Below are positions 51,529 to 58,375 of a stretch of DNA of 64,000 bases, piece by piece (position 1 is the first letter of the stretch; every line of letters begins with the position of its first letter). The notes beneath the pieces were generated by a model, which did not search any database, had not been told where the DNA came from, and worked only from the letters and a program-made list of their open reading frames with translations. This DNA is from an uncultured Selenomonadales bacterium. GTDB taxonomy: Bacteria; Bacillota; Negativicutes; Selenomonadales; Selenomonadaceae. Where the stretch lies: NCBI GenBank assembly GCA_947307055.1, contig CAMZHX010000008.1, positions 1 through 64,000 on the forward strand, read 5' to 3'. The position numbers and the translations under genes were made by a program.

Positions 51529-52122
51529 TTAATAGAACGGCTCGAAATAGCCCCAACGCACTTCGGAATCATAATAGGCACCGGGCGTATCGTCGTAAGT
51601 CACACAAAATCTATAATAGCTACTGCCGCCGATATTGTCATCAATCTGCGGGTCGAAAACGTATTCGACGCCGTCAATGGCAATGACGCACCAAATATGC
51701 CCCGTGTAGCCGCCATTAGCGCGAGCCGTCTGCCCGTAAACCGTGTAGCAATTCAGCCCGATAGCCCTTGTCAGCGCGGCGAAGGCACAAGAATAATCGT
51801 CGCAAGCTCCGACGTGCCCGACCAACATTCCGTAAGCGCGGGCCGTGCCGTTATCCTCCGGAAAGTCGTGCCGCAAAACATTATCGCCATATGTGCAGGT
51901 GTTAATCAAATAATTGTAGCACGCCAAAACTTTATCGTAAGTCGACATGTCATCGGTCGTAATCTGCGCGAGCGTCTCAAGAACAATTTCATCGCAGTAA
52001 TCCTCGCCCGTCAAAGTCGGATAAAGTTCGGCACTGTTCAAAACATATTCTGCTTGCGCTGCCTTCGCCGAGCCGGTCATCAAAATCAGAATCGCCGCGC
52101 AGGTTATAAAGAATTTTTTCAT
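51529..52122 (-). CDS. Secreted transglutaminase-like cysteine protein
   Basis: 197 residues from ATG 52122 (GGAG eight bases before). Signal peptide FFITCAAILILMTGSAKA. The transglutaminase-like (papain-fold) triad is visible: Cys in LVGHVGACDDYSCAFAALTR, His in GYTGHIWCVIAI and Asp in YVFDPQIDDN. Such secreted domains act as peptidases or protein crosslinkers; substrates are unknown. The ATG overlaps the stop of the phytase gene by four bases, so the two are coupled in translation. The product ends soon after the triad, which makes it a minimal single-domain form. Confidence 0.87.
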   Translation of the reverse strand: MKKFFITCAAILILMTGSAKAAQAEYVLNSAELYPTLTGEDYCDEIVLETLAQITTDDMSTYDKVLACYNYLINTCTYGDNVLRHDFPEDNGTARAYGMLVGHVGACDDYSCAFAALTRAIGLNCYTVYGQTARANGGYTGHIWCVIAIDGVEYVFDPQIDDNIGGSSYYRFCVTYDDTPGAYYDSEVRWGYFEPFY

Positions 52123-53051
52123 TTCGATTTCTCCGCAAGCCATTCAGACCACTGCAAGCCGATTTGTTCCTTACGCGTACCTTGAACCCAATCATAGAAT
52201 AGCCGAATTTTTTTAGCGCGGTCGCGAGCCATTTTTGAATACCAATCATCGCCTTCGGGTTCAAGCAAAAGATTCGACCCACCCAAAAGATATTGTCGGC
52301 GGCAAATGTCCTCAAGCGGCAAGTCCGGATTTTTCATGATGTCATACATGGCAAGGAAAGTTGTCGTGCGACCGTGCCCCGCGTGGCAATGGAAATGTAG
52401 CCAAGCGTTGTCGGGAAGGTTGGCGACAAAGGTAACAAAGTCGTCGACAAGTTCGGGCGCAGGGAATTGCATATCGGCCGCCGCGAATCTGATATACGTA
52501 AATCCGACTTTCTCGGCCGCCTCGCGCTCAGTCGTCATGAATCGCGCAACCATCGTGACGGGCTTAAGTCGTTGCTTATCGGAATTGCCCATTGGCTCAA
52601 AAGTCGTCTCGACACCGCGCAGATTTTTAAAGCGTTCTGATTCGTCGCGCTCGACTTCGCGGGAAGTTTTGCCGGCATTAGCGGCGTTATGTTCTTTGTA
52701 CCAGCTGACCGGAACTGAATTCACAAAGCCGTGAGATTCTTGGCGCAGGTCGAGCATAAAAATTTGCGCGTCGGGCTCAAGCTCATGAATTTTTTCGTAA
52801 AGCTCCGGCAAAGCGGTTATCGAAGGTTGCGCACTCGCCGAAGCACGAAGCTTTTCCAAACCTTGTCGAGACGGCTCGCGGCCGCGCGAATCGTTTAGCC
52901 AATCGTCGGTCATCAAGCGGAAATTTCTTAGGCCGTCCATAGCGTTGCCGTCGAGCCGCCAAGAACCGTCAGACTTTTTAGCACTCGCCGCAGAAAAAAT
53001 CGACGCACTAAGCAAAACAATCAATGCGCCGATTAAAAATTTCTTCAACAC
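52119..53051 (-). CDS. Secreted PTP-like inositol polyphosphate phosphatase (phytase)
   Basis: 310 residues from GTG 53051, seven bases after AGGAGGGC; ATG codons at 53081 and 53093 are upstream of that site and rejected. A signal peptide (FLIGALIVLLSASIFSAASA) sends it out of the cytoplasm. The cysteine-phosphatase loop is HCHAGHGRTTTFLAMYDI (CX5R, Cys near residue 223), with the general-acid side in MDLRQESHGFVNSVPVSWY-like context (it reads FMLDLRQESHGFVN). This is the plan of the Selenomonas ruminantium PTP-like phytase. It releases phosphate from inositol phosphates. Coupled to the transglutaminase-like gene. Confidence 0.9.
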   Translation of the reverse strand: MLKKFLIGALIVLLSASIFSAASAKKSDGSWRLDGNAMDGLRNFRLMTDDWLNDSRGREPSRQGLEKLRASASAQPSITALPELYEKIHELEPDAQIFMLDLRQESHGFVNSVPVSWYKEHNAANAGKTSREVERDESERFKNLRGVETTFEPMGNSDKQRLKPVTMVARFMTTEREAAEKVGFTYIRFAAADMQFPAPELVDDFVTFVANLPDNAWLHFHCHAGHGRTTTFLAMYDIMKNPDLPLEDICRRQYLLGGSNLLLEPEGDDWYSKMARDRAKKIRLFYDWVQGTRKEQIGLQWSEWLAEKSK

Positions 53052-53083
53052 AACAACTGCCCTCCTACAAATTATTTTCATGT

Positions 53084-53112
53084 AGTCTAACAATTTATTG
53101 CGCTTCGGTCAA
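53084..53112 (-). promoter_or_regulatory. Promoter of the phytase/transglutaminase operon
   Basis: TTGACC (53107-53112), 17-base spacer, TAGACT (53084-53089), 32 bases before the GTG. Confidence 0.65.
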
Positions 53113-53115
53113 CTG

Positions 53116-53904
53116 TCAAATCGTAGTGAAAAAATCTTTGGAGGTCGTGTCCTCGAAAATTTCAACGTCAAAAGTTTTAAGCTCGTCGCGAAGATAATCG
53201 GCGAGCGCGTGGACAATCGGAAACTCTGTCGCGAAATGTCCGGCGTCTACAACGTGAATTTCATTTTCGATAGCGGCTTGCGCCTCATGATATTTAACGT
53301 CGCCGGTCACGAACGCTTGAGCCCCGAAAAATTTTGCCTTCTGAATGAATTCGGCACCCGCGCCGCCACAAAGCCCGACTTTTTTGATTGGGAAGTCGCC
53401 GGCATTCACGAGGCGGACATTATCGGCGTTGAGAACTTTTTTGACGTGGCGAGCGAAATTTTCAGCAGTCATCGGAGTTTCGAGCATTCCGAGACGTCCG
53501 AGCGAAAATTCTTCATCGCCGAAATTTTTAACGTCGACCAGCCCAATTTTTTCAGCCAAAACATCATTGACGCCGCCCGCCGTTATGTCTAAGTTTGTAT
53601 GCGCCGCGAAGACTGACAAATCGTTTTTGATGAGGCGGCTTATTTTTTTACCGTGCGGCAAATCTGCGCGGACATTTTTTATTGCGTGGAAAATCATCGG
53701 GTGATGCGCTACGATTATTTGAGCGTCGAGGGCGATTGCTTTGGAAATATTTTCGTCGAGCACATCTAGGCAGATGAATATTTTTTTGACTTCGGCGGCC
53801 GGCTCCCCGATTAACAGTCCGGGATTGTCCCACTCTTCAGCGAGCCTGCGCGGAGCTAAGCGGCTAACCGCGTCGGCGACCATTTGCACTGTGCATTTTT
53901 TCAT
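53116..53904 (-). CDS. Nif3-like dinuclear metal-centre protein (DUF34)
   Basis: 262 residues. Nif3/YqfO proteins form toroidal hexamers with a two-metal site and have been linked to GTP cyclohydrolase I type 2 activity and cofactor housekeeping; the role is unsettled. The metal motif AHHPMIFHAIKNV (about 66-78) and the C-terminal GDVKYHEAQAAIENEIHVVD with GHFATEF are present. EWDNPGLLIGEP near the start is the family opening. Single-domain form without the PII-like insert. It overlaps cbiJ by four bases. Confidence 0.93.
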   Translation of the reverse strand: MKKCTVQMVADAVSRLAPRRLAEEWDNPGLLIGEPAAEVKKIFICLDVLDENISKAIALDAQIIVAHHPMIFHAIKNVRADLPHGKKISRLIKNDLSVFAAHTNLDITAGGVNDVLAEKIGLVDVKNFGDEEFSLGRLGMLETPMTAENFARHVKKVLNADNVRLVNAGDFPIKKVGLCGGAGAEFIQKAKFFGAQAFVTGDVKYHEAQAAIENEIHVVDAGHFATEFPIVHALADYLRDELKTFDVEIFEDTTSKDFFTTI

Positions 53905-54665
53905 CTAATCTCCTCCAAAAGTTTCAAAACATCGTCGAAGGTCGCGGCGAGGTTCGGATAGAAAATTTTTGGCCGCTTAATCATTACGACCGGCAAATTT
54001 AAAATCTTCGCGGCTTCAAGTTTGGTATCTGCACCGCCGATTTGCCCACTGTTTTTCGTCACGATAACTTCCGCACTCGCGTGCCTGAAAAGTTCAACGT
54101 TAAGCTCGGTCGAGAAGGGTCCTTGCATAGCGACGATATTTTTCGGCGATAAGCCTAAAGTCTCGCATTGCGTCAAAACTTCGGCGGTCGGCAAAATCCT
54201 GACGGTCAAGTTACAATCCTTAAGCGCGTCGACGAAAATTTTCAGATTGCGACTGCCCGTCGTGAGGTAAATATTTTTGCCGAGCTCGGACGCTTTGAGA
54301 GCCGCCGCCTCGTAGCTGTCGACCGCGAAAATTTTGTCGTAGTCAAAAGCAATCTCCGCCCGTTCGTAGCGAATGTAAAAAACGTTGGCAACCTGCGCGG
54401 CGGCAATCGCATTAGCAGAAATATTTTTAGCGTAGGGGTGGCTGGCGTCGACCAGAAATTTAAAATCGCCCTCGCACAAAATTTTTTCCAAGTCGCCTTT
54501 GTCAAGCGGCTTGTCATTGATTTTAATCCCCGCGCAACTCTCCAAAAGTCTCCGCCCGTAATCGCTCACGACAGAGGCCGTCACGTCAAAATTTTTTTGC
54601 GACAGGAACTCGGCAAGCTCGCGACCGTCTTGCGTCCCCGCTATTAGAAAAATTTTAGTATTCAT
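53901..54665 (-). CDS. cbiJ: Precorrin-6A / cobalt-precorrin-6A reductase
   Basis: 254 residues. NAD(P)H reduction of the macrocycle in cobalamin synthesis. Family segments: LIAGTQDGRELAEFLSQKNF, DASHPYAKNISANAIAAAQ, YIRYERAEIAF, LTTGSRNLKIFVDALKD and VTKNSGQIGGADTKLEAAKI with the ending VVMIKRPK. Complete and of normal length. It is divergent from the SpeD-like/ArsAB genes. Other corrin ring genes are not in the window except the SUMT fusion at 61.4 kb, so the pathway genes are dispersed. Confidence 0.94.
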   Translation of the reverse strand: MNTKIFLIAGTQDGRELAEFLSQKNFDVTASVVSDYGRRLLESCAGIKINDKPLDKGDLEKILCEGDFKFLVDASHPYAKNISANAIAAAQVANVFYIRYERAEIAFDYDKIFAVDSYEAAALKASELGKNIYLTTGSRNLKIFVDALKDCNLTVRILPTAEVLTQCETLGLSPKNIVAMQGPFSTELNVELFRHASAEVIVTKNSGQIGGADTKLEAAKILNLPVVMIKRPKIFYPNLAATFDDVLKLLEEIR

Positions 54666-54728
54666 ACCGCCGATTGTAATTCAGCATAATAATTTTTTCA
54701 AGCGTCGATTTTTCTTGCGACTATGTGC

Positions 54729-54734
54729 TATAAT
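54729..54734 (+). promoter_or_regulatory. -10 box of the SpeD-like operon
   Basis: TATAAT, 33 bases before the TTG start; no clear -35 hexamer at the right distance. Confidence 0.4.
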
Positions 54735-54767
54735 CGCCCCGAAATAATTTTTATGGAGGAAAGTATC

Positions 54768-55211
54768 TTGAAGATTTTAGCAAGACAACTGACTTTGGAT
54801 TTGTATAACTGCGACACGAACCGTTTAGGCAATGTCGACGAGATAAAAGACACGTTGAAAGGCGTCGTCGGGAGCGAGCCGCGTCTCATTTCCGAGGCGA
54901 TTGACGACGCACATTTTTCGATTATCGGCGCGTTCACCGAAGGTCATATCGCTTTGCACGTCTACAAGGAATTGCGATACGTCGCGGCGGATATTTTCAC
55001 CTGCGCCGATTCCGAAGAGCCAGAAGAAATCGCTAAAGCTATAAAGCAATTCTTCCGCCCCGACAAAATTAAATCGACGTTCCTTAAGCGCGGCGACTTC
55101 GGACTTGAGCGCGAGATTAAACCTAAAATAAAAATTCGGGTCGCGCCCCTACGTCGAGTTAAAAACGCCGGCGCAAAAGTCGTAAGAAAATTAGTGCGGA
55201 GGGGCAAGTAA
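54768..55211 (+). CDS. SpeD-like protein lacking the pyruvoyl-forming serine
   Basis: 147 residues from TTG 54768, seven bases after GGAGGA. Homologous to the short bacterial S-adenosylmethionine decarboxylase: ARQLTLDLYNCD at the start, DDAHFSIIGAFTEGHIALHV and YKELRYVAADIFTCADSEEP. In active SpeD the proenzyme cuts itself at Glu-Ser-His to make a pyruvoyl group from the serine. Here the triplet is Glu58-Gly59-His60, so that serine is missing, while the proton-relay residues His64 and Cys79 remain. It probably cannot make the cofactor. A basic C-terminal tail (PKIKIRVAPLRRVKNAGAKV) is extra. The stop overlaps the next gene's ATG (TAATG), so the two are translated together. Confidence 0.8.
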   Translation: MKILARQLTLDLYNCDTNRLGNVDEIKDTLKGVVGSEPRLISEAIDDAHFSIIGAFTEGHIALHVYKELRYVAADIFTCADSEEPEEIAKAIKQFFRPDKIKSTFLKRGDFGLEREIKPKIKIRVAPLRRVKNAGAKVVRKLVRRGK

Positions 55212-57244
55212 TGGTTTTTACGGAAATCGCGGAACTTTATCGCAGCGTCGGCAAGTCAAAGAAGTGCACGTTTATTTTCTGCGCGGATCACGGCGTCGCT
55301 AAGGAAAATGTCAGCGCATACCCTCAAAAGACGACCGCCGACATGGTTAAAAATTATCTGGTAGACGCGGGAGCCGCCGCTAATGCTTTCGCCAAATTCG
55401 CCTACTCCGAACTTTATGTCGTCGATGTCGGCGTCAATGCGGATATTTCAAACCTGCCAGGCCTCGTCGATAGAAAATTTTCTCGCGGCACTAAGAATAT
55501 CGCTGAAGGTTCCGCGATGACTATCGAAGACGCTATGCAAGCCGTTCGCGTCGGCAAGAAGCTCGCTGAAGAGGCTATCAACGCCGGCTGTAATTGTTTT
55601 CTTATTGGTGAAATGGGAATTGGAAATACGACGGTCGCCGCCGCTATGACTGCTGCCTATCTCGACTTGCCGCCCGAAAAGGTCACCGGTCGCGGCACTA
55701 ACATTGACGATAAAAAGTTCAAGCATAAAATTGAGATTGTCCGCCGCGCGCTCGAAGTCAATCGCCCTGACAGAGAAAAATTTCTCGACGTGCTGATAAA
55801 AGTTGGCGGCTACGAGTTCGCCGCAATGGCCGGCATGATTATCGCGGCTTATCATCATAAATGCGTTGTGATGCTCGACGGCTTTAACTCGGCAGTTGCC
55901 GCGCTCGTCGCTGAAGAAATTTTGCCGCGCTCCAAAGAATGTCTGATTGCCTCTCACATAGGGCGCGAGGTCGGGCATAAAGCGATTCTCAATCATCTCG
56001 GACTTAAGCCGATTTTCAAATTGGATTTGGCATTGGGCGAGGCTATCGGTTCATCAATCGCCGCGAGGATTCTCGACAATTTAGTTTATATATTTGTCTG
56101 CGGTCCCGACGCCGATTTTGACGGCGAGCTTGTCGAAGAAGACGTTCCGCTTGAGAATTTCAAAAAGCAACTCGGACTCGACGGCATTGAGGGTCTTGAC
56201 TCGATTGAGGACATTCAAGAACTTTTCGGCGATGAGGTTCAGATTGAGGAAATCCCGGTTGACTTCCACGTCAGCGAACACCGCATGGAAAGTATTGAGT
56301 TACCGTTCAACTCGCAGACTTTGAATATCCCTCGCAATTATCCTATGGCGATTCGGATAATGGGCGACGACGAGGACGAAATTGTTGCCGCGACCGACAG
56401 GACGTTCAATTTTTACTTGCAGACGATGCCGCGCCTCCATGACCGCCCTATGAATAATTGCCGCGACATTCTCGACAGCTTGACCAAACCTAAAGGCAGT
56501 CTAGGCTACTTGGAGGAAATCGCAATTCAAGTCGCGGGCATTGCCAACGAGGATTGCCCGACTAATAAACTTCGACACGCCGCGCTAGCCTTCACCAATT
56601 TTGAAAATTGCCCGTCGCTCACTCAAGAAAATTACGACCCGAAAGCTCCTGGAGCACGCCGCGATATTTCTATGGACTTCAGCGCGACCACTCGGACTTT
56701 CGGCATGAAAATTTATTTAGGGCTAGTCGACCCAGAGGAAAATCTCAACGTCGCATTCAACTTCGGACGCAATCTCGCTGAAGAAATTTCCTTCGACACG
56801 CCGATTATCGCGTTGACTGCGCTTAGTAATCTTTTAGTCGAGAAGCTCGCCGACAATTTCGCCGATGCACTCCTGACGCCCGAAGGCGATTTGAAATATC
56901 CACCCGAAGAATTTCTGCAACACGTCCCAAAAGATTATCGCGTTATGACCAGTTCGATAATTGGCGCGATAGTGGCGGCGGCTCACAATTCGACGTTGCT
57001 TGTGGTCGACACGGGCGCGGCCGATATTATCACGCGCTACCTTGAAAAAATTTGTCCGACAGTTCGACCGTTTATCTTGCACGCCGCGCACCTCATCGAA
57101 TACAAATCGGACAACGGCGAGCCGACCGGCTTTGACGGCGAGGCGGCTTGTATGGGCGTAGAGATTGTCGAGGCGGCTTTGGCGGCGATTAACGATATGA
57201 AAACTTTCGACGATACGGGCGTTGAAAAGGCAATTAGGAATTAA
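55211..57244 (+). CDS. Fused cobamide lower-ligand phosphoribosyltransferase (ArsA-ArsB / CobT-type double domain)
   Basis: 677 residues, twice the CobT length. The first domain (about 1-320) holds the catalytic parts: ADHGVAKENVSAYPQKTTAD, GEMGIGNTTVAAAMTAAYLD, GRGTNIDDKKFKHKIEIV, ASHIGREVGHKAILNHLGLK and GEAIGSSIAARIL, but lacks the usual N-terminal LTKPxGSLGxLE segment. An acidic linker follows. The second domain (about 395-677) begins with that very segment (DSLTKPKGSLGYLEEIAIQV) and continues as a CobT fold without the catalytic motifs. In Sporomusa ArsA and ArsB are separate CobT-like subunits that activate phenol and p-cresol. Here they appear fused. Substrate by analogy only. Confidence 0.85.
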   Translation: MVFTEIAELYRSVGKSKKCTFIFCADHGVAKENVSAYPQKTTADMVKNYLVDAGAAANAFAKFAYSELYVVDVGVNADISNLPGLVDRKFSRGTKNIAEGSAMTIEDAMQAVRVGKKLAEEAINAGCNCFLIGEMGIGNTTVAAAMTAAYLDLPPEKVTGRGTNIDDKKFKHKIEIVRRALEVNRPDREKFLDVLIKVGGYEFAAMAGMIIAAYHHKCVVMLDGFNSAVAALVAEEILPRSKECLIASHIGREVGHKAILNHLGLKPIFKLDLALGEAIGSSIAARILDNLVYIFVCGPDADFDGELVEEDVPLENFKKQLGLDGIEGLDSIEDIQELFGDEVQIEEIPVDFHVSEHRMESIELPFNSQTLNIPRNYPMAIRIMGDDEDEIVAATDRTFNFYLQTMPRLHDRPMNNCRDILDSLTKPKGSLGYLEEIAIQVAGIANEDCPTNKLRHAALAFTNFENCPSLTQENYDPKAPGARRDISMDFSATTRTFGMKIYLGLVDPEENLNVAFNFGRNLAEEISFDTPIIALTALSNLLVEKLADNFADALLTPEGDLKYPPEEFLQHVPKDYRVMTSSIIGAIVAAAHNSTLLVVDTGAADIITRYLEKICPTVRPFILHAAHLIEYKSDNGEPTGFDGEAACMGVEIVEAALAAINDMKTFDDTGVEKAIRN

Positions 57245-57262
57245 GCTTGGAGGCGATTTTTT

Positions 57263-58372
57263 ATGCGACTGCTGCACACGGCCGATTGGCATTTGGGCAA
57301 GACTTTGAACGGCAAAAATCTCATCGACGACCAAAATTTTATTCTCGACAAAATGTTTGATGTTATCCGCGACGAAAAGCCCGACGCGATTCTGATTGCC
57401 GGCGACATTTACGACCGCGCCGACCCGTCAACCGATGCCGTTAATCTTTTCGACGAAATTATTTTCAAGCTCACCGAGAAAAAAATCCCCGTGCTATGTA
57501 TCGCGGGCAATCACGATAGCTCCGACCGTTTGAACTTCGGTAGCAGAGTTTTCGCCAATAAAAAATTTTTCATCACCGCCAAGACCGATTCCGAACCCGA
57601 AAATATCATTTTGCAAGACGAGTGGGGCGAAATTTATTTCTCGCTTATCCCGTACTTTGCGCCCGAAGAGATTAAAGCGAACTTTTCGACCGATGATAAC
57701 GAACGAATAACTTTTGACGACGCCAATAAAATTTATCTCGACCTTGCGCGGCAAAAAATTCCGTCCGGCAAAAGGAGTGTCGCTATTGCACATGTTTTCG
57801 TTGAGGGCGGTGAAGAATCCGATTCGGAGCGCAAATTTGTCGGCACAGTCGGGAGAGTTCGCGCTGAAAATTTTTCGGGCTATGATTATGTCGCGCTCGG
57901 TCATCTCCATAAGCCGCAAAATATATCCGACAACATTTACTACAGCGGCTCGCCGCTCAAATATTCCGCTAAAGAATCTACGCACAAAAAAGGCGTCACG
58001 CTCGTTGAGTTCGACGCAAAAGGCTTTGTCCGCGCAGAAAATATTTTGCTAACTCCGCGCAGAGATTTGATTGAGGTGTCGGGCAATTCGGCTGATTTTT
58101 TATCGCAACCCGTGAATGACGCCTATGCCTACGTCACGTTGACTGATGACGCATTTGTTTACGACGCGGCACAGAAATTGCGCGAAGTTTTCCCGAACCT
58201 TATGGAGGCGAAAAATAAATCGCGCCCGAAGGATTTTTCAGAGGAACCTGCGCGGAAATTCAGAGAGAACGCGACGCTTTTTGAGCAATTCGAGGATTTT
58301 TTCTCCGAGATGACGAACAGACCTTTGAGTGACGAGGAAAAATCCGCTTTGAAAGAAATTTTCGGAGGATAA
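57263..58372 (+). CDS. sbcD: Nuclease SbcCD subunit D (Mre11-like exonuclease)
   Basis: 369 residues. Metal-dependent nuclease that with SbcC removes hairpins and DNA ends blocked by protein. Phosphoesterase motifs: HTADWHLGKTLNGKN, AGDIYDRADPS, AGNHDSSDRLNFGS, VAIAHVFVEGGEE and LGHLHKPQNISDN. Complete at normal length. It lies 18 bases after the cobamide gene and three before sbcC; all four plus-strand genes from 54768 may form one transcript. Confidence 0.96.
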   Translation: MRLLHTADWHLGKTLNGKNLIDDQNFILDKMFDVIRDEKPDAILIAGDIYDRADPSTDAVNLFDEIIFKLTEKKIPVLCIAGNHDSSDRLNFGSRVFANKKFFITAKTDSEPENIILQDEWGEIYFSLIPYFAPEEIKANFSTDDNERITFDDANKIYLDLARQKIPSGKRSVAIAHVFVEGGEESDSERKFVGTVGRVRAENFSGYDYVALGHLHKPQNISDNIYYSGSPLKYSAKESTHKKGVTLVEFDAKGFVRAENILLTPRRDLIEVSGNSADFLSQPVNDAYAYVTLTDDAFVYDAAQKLREVFPNLMEAKNKSRPKDFSEEPARKFRENATLFEQFEDFFSEMTNRPLSDEEKSALKEIFGG

Positions 58373-58375
58373 ATC

